From NCBI GenBank assembly GCA_002067205.1, contig MVQL01000211.1, positions 163,382 through 227,381 of the forward strand: a stretch of 64,000 nt of DNA, in the 5' to 3' direction. A program made the translations under genes and the position numbers. The notes under the pieces are model-generated. The model was not told the DNA's origin and made no database searches. It saw nothing but the letters and a program-made list of their open reading frames with translations. Shown piece by piece: positions 1 to 10,329 of this stretch; within the stretch, counting starts at the first letter, position 1; every line of letters starts with the position of its first letter. This DNA is from Pelotomaculum sp. PtaB.Bin104 (GTDB lineage Bacteria; Bacillota; Desulfotomaculia; Desulfotomaculales; Pelotomaculaceae).

Positions 1-797
1 TTTCACACTTTAACGGCTCACTGGTCATTGGCGCGCAGCCTGTGCCACCCTCTTTGCTGCAGGATATGAAGAGAATATTTCCATTTAAGACAGGAAATAT
101 CTATGGTATCACCGAAGGTGGCGGCGGGGGCAGCATTAACCTGTTCGATGAGGATGTATTAATCAAGTACGGGTCGATTGGCAAGCCTACCTTTAATATG
201 GAGGCCCGGGTAGTTGATGAAAATGGAAATGATCTTCCCTGCGGGCAAGTTGGGGAATTAGCTCTGAAAGGGTCCAGGATTATGAAGGAATACTTCTCCA
301 ACCCGGAAATGACTGCTAACACCATTAAAGATGGTTGGCTCTATACCGGAGATTTAGTAAGAAAAGATGAAGACGGTTATTATTATATCGTTGACCGCAA
401 AAAAGACCTGATTATCAGGGGCGGTGAAAATATCTTCCCGGTAGAGATCGAAGCAGTGCTGTTTAGCCACCCTAAAATTAAGGACGTGGCCATTATCGGC
501 TATCCCCACGAGCGGCTGGTGGAAATCGCCATGGCTGTGGTGACGTTGAAAGATGGAGAGACCATGACTGAAAAGGAAGTTGTTGACTATTGCAGTGAGG
601 CTGGCCTGGCTAAGTTCAAGTGGCCGGAAAAGGTTGTCTTTGACCAGGTGATTCGCAATGCGACCGGAAAAATTGATAAGCCAAAACTGCGTAAAAAGTA
701 TATCGGGAAGAAAGAAGTTACTACTAACGGCCAGGTCAAAAAATCAGAGAAAAGTGCAGACAGCATTAAGCCGCTGAAAAAGGCTATTAATGCCTAA
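1..797 (+). CDS. AMP-dependent acyl-CoA synthetase/ligase, C-terminal part (5' end outside window)
   Basis: The frame is already open at base 3, so only about 264 C-terminal residues of a normally 500-600-residue adenylating enzyme are present. Visible motifs are YGITE (A5), LYTGD (A7), the DRKKDLIIRGGENIFP hinge (A8) and NATGKIDK near the end, where the second-step lysine normally sits. The family activates a carboxylic acid with ATP and transfers it to CoA. The substrate cannot be read from this half. The tail after the catalytic lysine is Lys/Ser-rich and longer than usual. It is followed by an intrinsic terminator at 980-1006, so it is probably the last gene of its transcript. Confidence 0.9.
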   Translation, partial: SHFNGSLVIGAQPVPPSLLQDMKRIFPFKTGNIYGITEGGGGGSINLFDEDVLIKYGSIGKPTFNMEARVVDENGNDLPCGQVGELALKGSRIMKEYFSNPEMTANTIKDGWLYTGDLVRKDEDGYYYIVDRKKDLIIRGGENIFPVEIEAVLFSHPKIKDVAIIGYPHERLVEIAMAVVTLKDGETMTEKEVVDYCSEAGLAKFKWPEKVVFDQVIRNATGKIDKPKLRKKYIGKKEVTTNGQVKKSEKSADSIKPLKKAINA

Positions 798-979
798 AAT
801 TGTGGTGAGTGCAGATTATTGCCATACAATAACCTGTGAAGCAATACTACCATTAGGCAACACGTTAATTATTGATAAATATCATTAGAAAAGCTCATCA
901 AAACCGGCCCGGGCAGAACCCCGGCCACCCAATCTGACGGCGTTACAATCGAAATAAACCCCACCTAAAGAAATGTATG

Positions 980-1006
980 ACCTCCCGAAAACTCGGGAGG
1001 TTTTTT
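980..1006 (+). terminator. Intrinsic terminator after the acyl-CoA synthetase gene
   Basis: A nine-base stem ACCTCCCGA/TCGGGAGGT with a four-base loop is followed by six T. The rest of the 798-1144 gap holds only the SD of the next gene (GGAGG at 1131-1135); nothing else was recognised there. Confidence 0.9.
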
Positions 1007-1144
1007 AATCCATGGTCAATGCCCGGGGGCAGGATAATCAACCCATAATATTGAATCATACCGCAAGGAAGATAATGCTTTTTGTTTTGGTTCATTGCTG
1101 GGAATAATAGAATAAGGATACACTCTTGACGGAGGAACGCGCGC

Positions 1145-2746
1145 TTGATCAGGGTTACAGGCGTAAAACTGCCAATTGATAGTGAAATATGCGATTTAAA
1201 GCCGGCCCTGGCTAAAAAACTCCGGGTTGGTGAGCAAGAACTGCTTGATTATCAGGTTTTCAGACAGTCGATAGACGCCAGAAAGCCCGGTATGATCTAT
1301 TATGTCTATACTGTGGATATACGACTGGCCAATGAGGCCAGGGTGCTGAAAAAGTTGAGAAATGCCCAGGATATTTCTGAGACCCCCAGGATGGCTTACC
1401 ACTATGTAAAGGCAGGCCGGGAAAAATTTGTTCACCGGCCGGTTATCGTCGGCGCCGGCCCGGCGGGGCTATTTGCCGGCCTAATCCTGGGGCAGATGGG
1501 CTACCGGCCGCTATTGCTGGAGCGTGGCGGTGACGTTGACTCCAGGGTAGCGGCAGTGCAGAAGTTTTGGGAAACCGGCGAACTGGACCCGGAGTGCAAC
1601 GTGCAGTTTGGTGAAGGCGGCGCCGGCACGTTTTCCGACGGCAAATTGACGACTTTAATCAGGGACCTGAGATGCCGGAAGGTCCTAGAGGAAATGGTTG
1701 AGGCCGGGGCGCCGGAGGAGATTATCTACTCCTACCGGCCCCATATCGGCACGGATAAACTGCGGGCTGTGGTTAAAAACCTGCGCGGTAAAATAATCAG
1801 CCTGGGCGGGGAGGTCAGGTTTGGCAGCAAGGTAACCGGCCTGATCATTGAAAATGGGCAAATTGCTGGTGTTGTGATCAATGGCCGCGAACAGCTGGAC
1901 ACCGCTGTTCTGGTCTTGGCCCTTGGGCATAGCGCCAGGGATACCTTTGAGGCGCTGGTTGAGCAGGGGATCGAAATCACCCCCAAGTCCTTTTCTATCG
2001 GGGTCCGGATCGAGCACCAGCAGGAGATGGTGAACAGGGTCCAGTACAAACAATTTGCCGGGCACCCAAACCTGGGAGCGGCAGATTATAAACTGGCCTA
2101 CCACGCGGCCGGCGGCCGGTCGGCCTACACGTTTTGCATGTGCCCGGGCGGGGTGGTCGTAGCGGCCGCCTCTGAGAAAGGCTGCCTGGTGACCAACGGG
2201 ATGAGTGAGTATGCCCGGGATGCCGTAAATGCCAACAGTGCCCTTTTGGTTGGGGTTAATCCTGATGACTTCCCCGGTGGACACCCGCTGGCTGGAGTGG
2301 AATTTCAGAGAAATTGGGAAAGAAAGGCTTTTGAATTGGGCGGCGGGGACTACAGCGCCCCGGCGCAGCTGGTGAGCGATTTTCTGGCGGACAGGCCGTC
2401 CGCCGGGCTGGGAGCGGTCATGCCGTCTTATAAAAAAGCCGTGCGGCTTGCGGAATTAAAGCATTGCCTGCCCGCCTACGTAGTTGATACGCTGCGGGTG
2501 GCCATACCTGAGCTGGACAAAAAACTGAGCGGTTTTGCCCGGCCGGATGCTTTGCTGACCGGTGTTGAAACTAGAAGCTCTTCCCCGGTCAGAATCATCA
2601 GGAATGAAAACTTTGAAACGACGCGCATTAAAGGGCTTTACCCTGCGGGCGAAGGCGCGGGGTACGCCGGTGGGATAATTTCCGCAGCGGTGGACGGGAT
2701 CCGGGTGGCGGAGGCCATTGCCCAAAAATATGCTCCACTTTCGTAA
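1145..2746 (+). CDS. NAD(P)/FAD-dependent oxidoreductase (COG2509-like)
   Basis: This is a flavoprotein of 533 residues. A roughly 95-residue N-terminal extension precedes the dinucleotide-binding motif GAGPAG (residues 103-108), followed by an FGEGGAGTFSDGKL stretch and a C-terminal FAD motif YPAGEGAGYAGG. This arrangement matches the uncharacterised FAD-dependent dehydrogenases of COG2509. The start is TTG with GGAGG nine bases upstream. The substrate is unknown. The next gene, also a flavoprotein, starts 19 bases downstream, so the two are probably co-transcribed. Confidence 0.88.
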   Translation: MIRVTGVKLPIDSEICDLKPALAKKLRVGEQELLDYQVFRQSIDARKPGMIYYVYTVDIRLANEARVLKKLRNAQDISETPRMAYHYVKAGREKFVHRPVIVGAGPAGLFAGLILGQMGYRPLLLERGGDVDSRVAAVQKFWETGELDPECNVQFGEGGAGTFSDGKLTTLIRDLRCRKVLEEMVEAGAPEEIIYSYRPHIGTDKLRAVVKNLRGKIISLGGEVRFGSKVTGLIIENGQIAGVVINGREQLDTAVLVLALGHSARDTFEALVEQGIEITPKSFSIGVRIEHQQEMVNRVQYKQFAGHPNLGAADYKLAYHAAGGRSAYTFCMCPGGVVVAAASEKGCLVTNGMSEYARDAVNANSALLVGVNPDDFPGGHPLAGVEFQRNWERKAFELGGGDYSAPAQLVSDFLADRPSAGLGAVMPSYKKAVRLAELKHCLPAYVVDTLRVAIPELDKKLSGFARPDALLTGVETRSSSPVRIIRNENFETTRIKGLYPAGEGAGYAGGIISAAVDGIRVAEAIAQKYAPLS

Positions 2747-2765
2747 TGACCGGAGGCAAATGAAT

Positions 2766-4013
2766 ATGTTTAACCGCCAGTTAACCGGGGTGATCATCGT
2801 AGGTGGCGGGGCTGCGGGTATTGTGGCGGCTCTGGCGGCCAGGTACCAGGGGGCCGCGGTTACCATTTTAGAGAAAAACCAGCGGATTGGCAAAAAGCTC
2901 CTAGCTACTGGGAACGGCCGGTGCAACCTGACCAATGTGAACTTGGACATCGACAATTATCACGGCAGGAGCCCGGGATTAGCCCGCGGTGCACTGAGCC
3001 GGTTTGACGTACAGAAAACCATCGAATTTTTTGAACACCTGGGGGTGGCTCATAAAGTAGAAGACGGCGGCAAGGTGTTTCCCTGTTCCAACCAGGCTTC
3101 CAGCGTACTGGATGTGCTGCGCTATGAGTTGGAGGAAGCCGGCGTCAATGTGGTCTGCGAAGCTGAAGTGAAAGGAATCAAGAAAAAGGGGCGCACGTTT
3201 ACAATCCACCTGGCCGACGGCAGGGAGTACCAGGCCGACCGGGTAATCATTGCTACTGGGGGCAAGGCGGCCCCGCAGCTGGGATCCAATGGCAGCGGGC
3301 TCTTGCTGGCAAAAAGCTTCGGACACAGGATTATTGAACCTTTCCCGGCACTGGTGCAGTTAAAGCTGGGCGCGAAGTTTCTCAAGCAGGTCAAAGGCAT
3401 TAAATTTGACGGCAGGGTGGAGATCGTGGCCGGTGGTAGTTCTGTTACCCGGGCACAGGGGGAGATTTTATTTACCGAGTATGGCATCTCCGGGCCCCCA
3501 GTCTTAAGCTTGAGCCGGACAGCAGGTGAATTTTTGCAGAAAAAAGATAGAGTTTGGCTGAAGGTAGTGGTAATTGAACACCCTGCCGGAGCTGAGCTGG
3601 ACCGGTACCTGGACTGGCGCTTTGCAGAAAATCCGGAAAAAACCCTGGTTTTCAGCTTTGTGGGATTTATCAATAAAAAACTGGTACCGGTGCTTTTACG
3701 GGAGGCCGGCATCGAAGATCTGAATAAGCCGGCCGGTCAGGTTACCGCGGCAGAGCGGCGCCGGATAGCAAAGATCCTCCAGGACTGGCGCTTTGAAATC
3801 ACCGGCACCACTTCCTGGCCCAACGCCCAGGTTACTGCCGGGGGTGTGGATGTCAAGGATATTAACGGGCGGACGCTGGAGTCGAAGCTTGTACCTGGTC
3901 TTTATTTTGCCGGCGAAGTGCTGGATATCGACGGTGATTGCGGCGGCTTCAATCTCCAGTGGGCCTGGTCTTCGGGTTATGTTGCGGGAGAAAGCGCGGC
4001 GGCCGGGATTTAA
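2766..4013 (+). CDS. HI0933-family NAD(P)/FAD-dependent oxidoreductase (BaiN/YtfP-like)
   Basis: The protein has an N-terminal FAD motif GGGAAG (residues 13-18), then GKKLLATGNGRCNLTN, and ends with the family's FAGEVLDIDGDCGGFNLQ motif. HI0933-family flavoproteins are widespread; some relatives have been linked to bile-acid reduction or tRNA-associated roles, but the substrate here is unknown. The start at 2766 is preferred because GGAGG at 2752-2756 lies nine bases upstream; an in-frame ATG at 2760 is too close to that SD. It lies directly behind another flavoprotein gene in a likely two-gene operon. Confidence 0.9.
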   Translation: MFNRQLTGVIIVGGGAAGIVAALAARYQGAAVTILEKNQRIGKKLLATGNGRCNLTNVNLDIDNYHGRSPGLARGALSRFDVQKTIEFFEHLGVAHKVEDGGKVFPCSNQASSVLDVLRYELEEAGVNVVCEAEVKGIKKKGRTFTIHLADGREYQADRVIIATGGKAAPQLGSNGSGLLLAKSFGHRIIEPFPALVQLKLGAKFLKQVKGIKFDGRVEIVAGGSSVTRAQGEILFTEYGISGPPVLSLSRTAGEFLQKKDRVWLKVVVIEHPAGAELDRYLDWRFAENPEKTLVFSFVGFINKKLVPVLLREAGIEDLNKPAGQVTAAERRRIAKILQDWRFEITGTTSWPNAQVTAGGVDVKDINGRTLESKLVPGLYFAGEVLDIDGDCGGFNLQWAWSSGYVAGESAAAGI

Positions 4014-4195
4014 TGAATGATGAGGCAGGCTTAAATAACAAAATATAGCGAGGTTAATATCGGTGGAGTTGATTTGAATTGCGATCGGGTGGCTTAATGC
4101 TGGTTAATGAAAGCAAAACAAAGCAACGAAACGTACAACACAGCACTAATGAAAACAGGTGATGGGATGGATGATATGGAGGTTATTGGCAAGAA

Positions 4196-4996
4196 ATGCC
4201 GGTAGATAAAAGCGAAGCGCTGCTGAAGCTGGCTAGAAATAGTGAGGAGAGAACTTTTACCGCCCGGTGCCTGGACCAGATCCGGGCGGTTGTGGCAGGC
4301 CGCAAGGTTTCTGCTCTGACCGGATTTCTTGACCCCGGGCAGGCTAACCTGCTGGAGGATATCTGCCGCGGGCATGGGGGCGTGCGCATGCAGCTTTGGG
4401 GAGGTTACCCGGAGGCGGAGCGCCGCCGGGCGCTGCTATTGGCGGAAGACAATTACTGGCACGACAGGGACTGCCGGGTGGATGTTTTGCAGGTCGTTTC
4501 TCAGGACCCGGATAAAGAGCCCGGCCACCGGGATTATCTGGGTTCCCTGATGGGGCTGGGGATCAACAGGGACAGGATTGGAGATATCGTCCGGCAGGTA
4601 GAAGGCGCTGTGGTTTTTGCAGCCAGCGAAATCATGCCTTACCTTATGCAAAATTTGAATAAGGTCGGCCGGTGTCCGGTGACCGTGCAGCCTTTGGAAA
4701 TCACCAAATTTAGCTATAGCCCGCCGGAATTGCTGGAGAAGGTAGTTACCGCCGCTTCACAGCGCCTTGACGTCCTGGTCAGCAAAGCATTCAACCTGTC
4801 CAGGACCGAGTCGGCCTTACTGGTCCAGCAGGGGAAGGTATTTCAAAACTGGCGGCAGCAGGACACCCCGTCCAGGCCAGTTGCCGGCGGAGATGTGATT
4901 ACCTGCCGGGGCTACGGCAGGTTCCGGGTGCTGGAACATAGTGGTGTTACCAAAAAGGGGCGGGAAAAGTATGTGCTGGGCTTTTACCGCGATTAA
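4196..4996 (+). CDS. YlmH-like S4-domain RNA-binding protein
   Basis: The 266-residue protein matches the YlmH family: an N-terminal domain with FLDPGQ and the LWGGYPEAERRRA motif, a central NRDRIGDIV segment, and a C-terminal S4 RNA-binding domain (about residues 180-245, QRLDVLVSKAFNLSRTES). YlmH relatives bind RNA/ribosomes and in many Firmicutes sit in the division cluster next to ylmG and divIVA. Here the gene stands alone, with no division genes beside it. GGAGG at 4178-4182 is 13 bases before the ATG, rather long, so the exact start is slightly uncertain. Confidence 0.85.
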   Translation: MPVDKSEALLKLARNSEERTFTARCLDQIRAVVAGRKVSALTGFLDPGQANLLEDICRGHGGVRMQLWGGYPEAERRRALLLAEDNYWHDRDCRVDVLQVVSQDPDKEPGHRDYLGSLMGLGINRDRIGDIVRQVEGAVVFAASEIMPYLMQNLNKVGRCPVTVQPLEITKFSYSPPELLEKVVTAASQRLDVLVSKAFNLSRTESALLVQQGKVFQNWRQQDTPSRPVAGGDVITCRGYGRFRVLEHSGVTKKGREKYVLGFYRD

Positions 4997-5409
4997 TGAA
5001 GACGCCGGTTAGCAATAAAGCCTCGAGGTAACGCAATTTTGTGGAGGTTAAGGGAAAGGGCGGCCCAAAAGAATTTTCAGCTGTTGAAAAACCTCTTGCC
5101 TGAATATAAATAGAAGGCAAACCTACTTCCAGCAAAAAGTTTTTCAAATACATAGGGCAATATTGATTCCTATTTATTTAGAAGATGCCTTGCCTCGGAA
5201 AGAGAAACATTCTAAAGCTGTTAAGGCAGAAATAATTTTGTTGATATGATAAGTTTTTTTTGAAAAGCTAAATTTTGAAAAGCTAAATTTAATGAAGCTT
5301 CGAGATATAAATTACGTTAATTTGTGTCCAAAAAAGGTATTAAGGTTAAATTAAAGAGAATTGCTAATAAGAACTATATTTAAAATAATAATCAGGAAGG
5401 AATAAGCGC
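4997..5409. other. 413-base gap before pepF, with a 15-bp tandem duplication
   Basis: This is AT-rich DNA without a convincing ORF. Positions 5261-5275 and 5276-5290 are two exact back-to-back copies of TGAAAAGCTAAATTT. The SD of the next gene (AGGAAGGAA) ends the gap. No riboswitch or terminator was recognised. Confidence 0.5.
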
Positions 5410-7218
5410 ATGGAAAAAAAAGGACAATTGCCTGCCCGGCAGGAGATTCCCGATCAGTACAAGTGGCGGCTGGAAGACATCTATGCCAGTGATGAGCTGT
5501 GGGAGCAGGACTTTCAGCGGGTGCGGCAGTTAGCCGCCGAACCGGAGCGCTTCCAGGGGAAGTTGGGGCAGTCGGCAGCGACTTTACTGGAAGCGCTGCA
5601 GTTGGAGGAACAGCTTCAGGAGCTGGACGAGAAGGTCTATACTTACGCGCACATGCGCCGGGATGAGGATAACAGCAACCCGGTCTACCAGAGCCTGACC
5701 GACCGTGCCGACAGCCTGAACACCCTGGTGGATACTGCGGCCTCGTTTATGGTGCCGGAAATACTGGCTATCCCAGACGGTGAGTTAAAGCGGTTCCGGC
5801 AGGAGGAGCAGGGGCTGGCCCGCTACGGTTTTGCCCTGGATGAACTGCTCCGGCTGGCGCCACATACCTTGTCGGTGGCGGAGGAACAGGTCATCGCCCA
5901 GGCCGGGGAAGTGCTCCAGGCTCCGGCGGGCATTTACCGGATGCTGAACAATGCCGACATCACCTTTCCCTCCATCAAGGACGAAGAGGGCAATGAGGTC
6001 GAGATTACCAGCGGGCGCTACCAGCAATTGATGATGAACAAAGACCGCCGGGTCCGCCAGGACACTTTCACCGCTTATTACAGTTCTTACAAAAAATTAA
6101 AGAATACCATGGCCGCAACGCTTAGCAACAGTGTGAAAAGGGACGTGTTTTACGCCCGGGTGCGCAAGTACCCATCAGCTCTGGAAGCAGCTCTTTTTGC
6201 AGATCATATTCCACCGGCGGTCTATGATAACCTGATTGAGACGGTCCACCGCAATCTCGGCAGCATGTACCGCTACCTGGCTTTAAGGAAAAAACTGCTC
6301 GGGCTGAGCGAGTTGCATATGTATGATCTGTATACCCCATTGGTCAAGGAAGTCCAGTGGGAGATCCCTTACGACGAGGCTGTGGCCATGGTCCGCGCCG
6401 GACTGGCCCCCCTGGGCAGTGACTATGGTGAGACACTGGCCGGCGGGCTTAATTCAGGCTGGGTGGATATCTATGAAAATAAGGCGAAAACCAGCGGCGC
6501 CTACTCCTGGGGGCCTTATGGCGTGCACCCGTATGTTCTGCTAAACTACCAGGATAATCTGAACAATACCCTTACCATCGCCCACGAGATGGGTCACGCC
6601 ATGCATTCCTATTATTCTTACCGGGAGCAACCCTATGTCTATGCCCATTATAAGATTTTTACAGCAGAGGTGGCTTCCACGGTCAACGAGTGCCTGCTTA
6701 TGGATCACCTGCTGAAGACTGTGACAGACCGGAACAAACAAATCTACCTGCTCAACCATTACCTGGAGGAGTTCCGGGGGACGGTGTTCCGCCAGACCAT
6801 GTTTGCAGAGTTTGAAAAAATTATCCATCAAAAAGTAGAGGCCGGGGAAGCTTTAACTCCAGCCTTGCTCAACGAAATTTATCACCAGCTTAACGTTGAT
6901 TATTACGGTCCCGAGGTGGTGGTGGATGAGGACGTGGACCTGGAATGGTCCCGCATCCCCCATTTTTACTCCGCCTTTTACGTCTACAAATACGCCACCG
7001 GTTTCTCAGCAGCTTCGGCCATCGCCCGTCAAATTCTAGAAACTGGTGATCCGGCGGTTTCCCGCTACCTGGCTTTTCTGAAAATGGGCGGCTCCAACCA
7101 CCCCCTGGAGCTTTTGAAGACCGCCGGTGTGGATATGACCACTCCCGGGCCGGTGCAGGAAGGCCTCGACTTGTTTGCCCAAATGGTAGACCAGTTGGTT
7201 TCGCTTACCGCACAGTAA
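5410..7218 (+). CDS. pepF: Oligoendopeptidase F (M3 family zinc metallopeptidase)
   Basis: This 602-residue cytosolic peptidase contains the zinc-binding motif HEMGH at residues 392-396 and the downstream glutamate ligand in FTAEVASTVNE (about residue 420). Length and the N-terminal alpha-helical PepF domain are normal for the M3B family, which cleaves short peptides. The ATG follows AGGAAGG by a good distance. It appears to be monocistronic and is followed by a hairpin at 7315-7346. Confidence 0.95.
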   Translation: MEKKGQLPARQEIPDQYKWRLEDIYASDELWEQDFQRVRQLAAEPERFQGKLGQSAATLLEALQLEEQLQELDEKVYTYAHMRRDEDNSNPVYQSLTDRADSLNTLVDTAASFMVPEILAIPDGELKRFRQEEQGLARYGFALDELLRLAPHTLSVAEEQVIAQAGEVLQAPAGIYRMLNNADITFPSIKDEEGNEVEITSGRYQQLMMNKDRRVRQDTFTAYYSSYKKLKNTMAATLSNSVKRDVFYARVRKYPSALEAALFADHIPPAVYDNLIETVHRNLGSMYRYLALRKKLLGLSELHMYDLYTPLVKEVQWEIPYDEAVAMVRAGLAPLGSDYGETLAGGLNSGWVDIYENKAKTSGAYSWGPYGVHPYVLLNYQDNLNNTLTIAHEMGHAMHSYYSYREQPYVYAHYKIFTAEVASTVNECLLMDHLLKTVTDRNKQIYLLNHYLEEFRGTVFRQTMFAEFEKIIHQKVEAGEALTPALLNEIYHQLNVDYYGPEVVVDEDVDLEWSRIPHFYSAFYVYKYATGFSAASAIARQILETGDPAVSRYLAFLKMGGSNHPLELLKTAGVDMTTPGPVQEGLDLFAQMVDQLVSLTAQ

Positions 7219-7314
7219 AACGTTTAATTAGTGGCCAAGAATAGCGCACCGGCCGTACACATGCAAAACCAGGAAGGGCTACCTGATGTGAAAAAATTCA
7301 ATTATCTCAAGAAT

Positions 7315-7346
7315 AAGAGCCTCCGGGAATTGTCTCGGAGGCTCTT
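7315..7346 (+). terminator. Probable intrinsic terminator after pepF
   Basis: An eleven-base perfect stem AAGAGCCTCCG/CGGAGGCTCTT with a ten-base loop is followed by a short, interrupted T-rich run. The remainder of the 7219-7565 gap is AT-rich with nothing else recognised. Confidence 0.7.
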
Positions 7347-7565
7347 GCGCTTTGCCTCTTTTTGCGAATTAACTTTTAAAAGAAAAATCTGAAAAATTTG
7401 AGAATATAAATAAAACTCTGATAATACTAATATAAAAGCTAACGTGAAATATTAGTTGATGGGTCTACTGACAGGTAGTTTTCCTTTCTACCGGATTGTT
7501 TTTTCTCTAATTAACTATCGTGATAAATTATTGCTGGTTAGTAAAAAAAGCCATAACGCTAGGAC

Positions 7566-8054
7566 ATGGGGAAATCTTTGGCACATATGGCACTAATTAC
7601 CTCCTCTCTCTTGCCCCGCTGGGGCAATTTTTTTCACTTTAACGCAGCGAAGGTCTCCAGCTGGATTGGACCTATGCTTGAGCCAAGTCTGCTCAAATTA
7701 GCGATTAATCCTCTAGCTTTCCTGCTTGTCGCTACTTTCGGCATCATGTTAATTCGTTTTATCGACGTACCCTGGGGCTTTTCCACAATTGCGCTTACCG
7801 CTACAGTGCTGATCCCGGTGTTTAATCAATTCGGCATTCACCCGCTGGTATCGACCATGGCTTATTTGGTCGGTATCAACTTCTTCCTGTTAAGTTATCA
7901 GCAGCCGTTCTTGTTAATGGGTGAAGGATTGATGCAGGGCAGAGGTTGGAGTCCGAGTAGTGTCACTATGGCAGGCTGCGTTTATATCGTATCTGTTGTT
8001 ATTGCCATATTAATCAGCATGCCTTACTGGCGGGCAATTGGCGTTATCCACTAA
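7566..8054 (+). pseudogene. C-terminal fragment of an SLC13/DASS-type anion symporter
   Basis: The 162 residues contain several hydrophobic helices and the GFSTIALTATVLIPVF and NFFLLSYQQPFLLMG segments typical of the last third of sodium:dicarboxylate/sulfate symporters. Full-length members are about 450-500 residues, and the upstream 350 bases carry no sign of the missing part. No clear SD precedes the ATG. I read it as a remnant, not a functional transporter. An intrinsic terminator follows at 8135-8166. Confidence 0.65.
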
Positions 8055-8134
8055 GCTCATGATAAAAATGCTATATCGGTGGAAGATTTTTTCCAGAACC
8101 TATAAAATCAACTGATGTATTATTATAGAAGAAT

Positions 8135-8166
8135 AAAAAGGGGCCTTCTCAGGGAGGCCTCTTTTT
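8135..8166 (+). terminator. Intrinsic terminator after the SLC13 fragment
   Basis: The stem AAAAAGGGGCCT pairs with AGGCCTCTTTTT (one G-U pair) across an eight-base loop and runs into a T-tract. The A-rich left side means it could also end transcripts from the minus strand (the 8278-10329 gene). Confidence 0.85.
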
Positions 8167-8277
8167 CTTACTCAGCTGATCCGGATTTTAATTAAATCTT
8201 TCATTATAGCTGGATTAGCATTTATTTAAGTTTATTATACTGTGACACCGTCGGATAAGCCCAGCGCCTTCGTGGCC

Positions 8278-10329
8278 TTAAAGGATGTCTACAAATTCAT
8301 TGTACTCTGTGACCGGTGCCTGGCAGGCATAATTTTGACAGATGTAGGCAGTGGCCTTGCCCTTGATTGGACGTTGTTCTTTGAGAAAAGGCGCGATTTT
8401 TTCTATGTCTTCGCCCGCTGTGCCGAACGGGTGAAAAACTACTACCGCATCGGGCAGAAACTTCCGGCACACTGTCTGCAGCATTTTATTTACCCAGGGA
8501 TCTTCCGCTTCACCGACAATCACTATTTCCCGGGCAGGGCCCAGCAAGAAGTCCACTCCAATTAAAAAATGGGGATAGCCGTGGGGGGCTTGTTTAACCT
8601 CATCGGCAAAGGCGCCCACCAGTTTTTCTGCTGTTTCGGTTAGGGCCTCGTCTCCGGTTAGCCGGGCCAGGCGCAACAAATTGGCCAGCGCCACGGAATT
8701 GCCTGAGGGCAGAGCCCCGTCATAGATTTCTTTGGGGCGGGCGATTAGCTGCTCGGAGTCATTCCCATTGAAATAAAAGCCGCTATTTTCCTGATCCCAA
8801 AACAGGTCCAGCTTTTGTTTGACCAGTTCAGCAGCTTTTTCCAGGTAAGCCGCCTCAAAGGTAGCCTCATAAAGTTCCAATAGCCCCCAGGTGAGGAATG
8901 CGTAGTCGTCCAGGTAGGCTGGGAAATCTGCCTCTCCGTCCCGGAATCGGGCCAGCAGCCTGCCGTCCGGCCGGCGCAGGTGCTGGAAGATGAAGTCAAC
9001 TGCCCCGGCGGCCGCCTGCCGGTAAACAGGTTCATCGAATACGGCCGCTCCTTTGGCCAGGGCGGCGATCATCAGCCCGTTCCAGGCGGTGAGGATTTTA
9101 TCGTCTTTATAGGGGTGGACCCGTTTTTCCCGGGCGGCAAAAACTTTCTGGCGCATTTTTTCTACCTTCGACGCCAACTCCCCGGGCCCGATGGCAAATT
9201 TTTTAGCTGCTTTCTCCATCGATGCCGAGATTAGATTTGGGATGCTGTGCCCCTCAAAATTGCCTCCAGCGGTGATGTCAAAAATGTGACAGAATAGCTC
9301 ACCATCCTTTTCCCCCAACACCTCTTTAATTTCTGCCGTGGTCCAGACATAGAATTTACCCTCGACACCTTCCGAGTCGGCGTCTTCTGCCGAGTAAAAG
9401 CCGCCTTCCGGTGCGGTCATGTCCCGCAGGACATAAGTAAATATTTCTTTCGCGATCAGGGCGAAGTAATCCTTGCCGGTGGCCTGGAACGCCTCGGTAT
9501 AGGCTAAAGCCAAAAGGGCATTGTCGTAGAGCATCTTTTCGAAGTGCGGGACCAGCCATTTCGGGTCGGTGGAGTAGCGGGAAAAGCCGAACCCGACGTG
9601 ATCGTAAATGCCTCCCCTGGACATGGCCTCCAGCGTTTTTTCCACCATGGCCAGCGCATCAGGCTCTCCGCTTCTTTTCCAATAGCGCAGGAGAAATAAC
9701 AGGGTGGAGGGCATGGGGAATTTGGGCGCTGAGCTAAAGCCGCCGAAGTGCTGTTCAAAACAGCCGCGCAATTGTTTGAAAGCTTTATCAAGCGTATCCC
9801 TGGTTAGCCGTCCCCCAGGAAGCGAAGCAGCCGGGTTACTTATGGCGCCGGTGATCTGCTCGCCGGCCTGGTGAAATGTATCTCGCTCATGCTCCCACCT
9901 GTCACTGACCTCGGTCAGGATGTCTACCAGCCCGGGCAAACCCATCCGGCTGTGTTTGGGAAAATAAGTGCCGGCAAAGAAGGGTTTTTTCTCCGGGGTC
10001 ATCAGGATCGTCAGGGGCCAGCCCCCCTGTCCGGTCATGGCCTGGCATACCGACATATAGACGTGGTCGATATCCGGGCGCTCTTCCCGGTCGACCTTGA
10101 TCGCGATAAAGGAGCTGTTCAGGATTCCGGCTACTTCTTTATCCTCAAAGGACTCCCGTTCCATTACGTGGCACCAATGGCAAGTTGAATATCCTATACT
10201 TAGAAATATAGGCTTGTCTTCCCTATTTGCTTTTTCAAAGGCTTCGTTCCCCCACGGAAACCAATCAACCGGGTTGTCTTTATGCTGAAGCAGGTACGGG
10301 CTTTTCTCATTGGTAAGTCTGTTGGGCAT
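8278..10329 (-). CDS. DUF255 thioredoxin-domain protein (YyaL/SSP411 family)
   Basis: The N-terminus carries the DUF255 thioredoxin-like domain, with [19 protein letters not shown] and the CHWC redox motif (residues 50-53) followed by HVMERESF. The rest is the (alpha/alpha)6-barrel half typical of YyaL and human SPATA20. About 683 residues is normal. The biochemical role of the family is not settled. The start at 10329 is preferred over a longer frame to 10416 because AGGAGG sits seven bases upstream and the conserved [13 protein letters not shown] begins there. Confidence 0.93.
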   Translation of the reverse strand: MPNRLTNEKSPYLLQHKDNPVDWFPWGNEAFEKANREDKPIFLSIGYSTCHWCHVMERESFEDKEVAGILNSSFIAIKVDREERPDIDHVYMSVCQAMTGQGGWPLTILMTPEKKPFFAGTYFPKHSRMGLPGLVDILTEVSDRWEHERDTFHQAGEQITGAISNPAASLPGGRLTRDTLDKAFKQLRGCFEQHFGGFSSAPKFPMPSTLLFLLRYWKRSGEPDALAMVEKTLEAMSRGGIYDHVGFGFSRYSTDPKWLVPHFEKMLYDNALLALAYTEAFQATGKDYFALIAKEIFTYVLRDMTAPEGGFYSAEDADSEGVEGKFYVWTTAEIKEVLGEKDGELFCHIFDITAGGNFEGHSIPNLISASMEKAAKKFAIGPGELASKVEKMRQKVFAAREKRVHPYKDDKILTAWNGLMIAALAKGAAVFDEPVYRQAAAGAVDFIFQHLRRPDGRLLARFRDGEADFPAYLDDYAFLTWGLLELYEATFEAAYLEKAAELVKQKLDLFWDQENSGFYFNGNDSEQLIARPKEIYDGALPSGNSVALANLLRLARLTGDEALTETAEKLVGAFADEVKQAPHGYPHFLIGVDFLLGPAREIVIVGEAEDPWVNKMLQTVCRKFLPDAVVVFHPFGTAGEDIEKIAPFLKEQRPIKGKATAYICQNYACQAPVTEYNEFVDIL

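Noticed and set aside
7566..8054. Functional small anion transporter
   Set aside because: Only about one third of the SLC13 fold is present and no SD precedes it.
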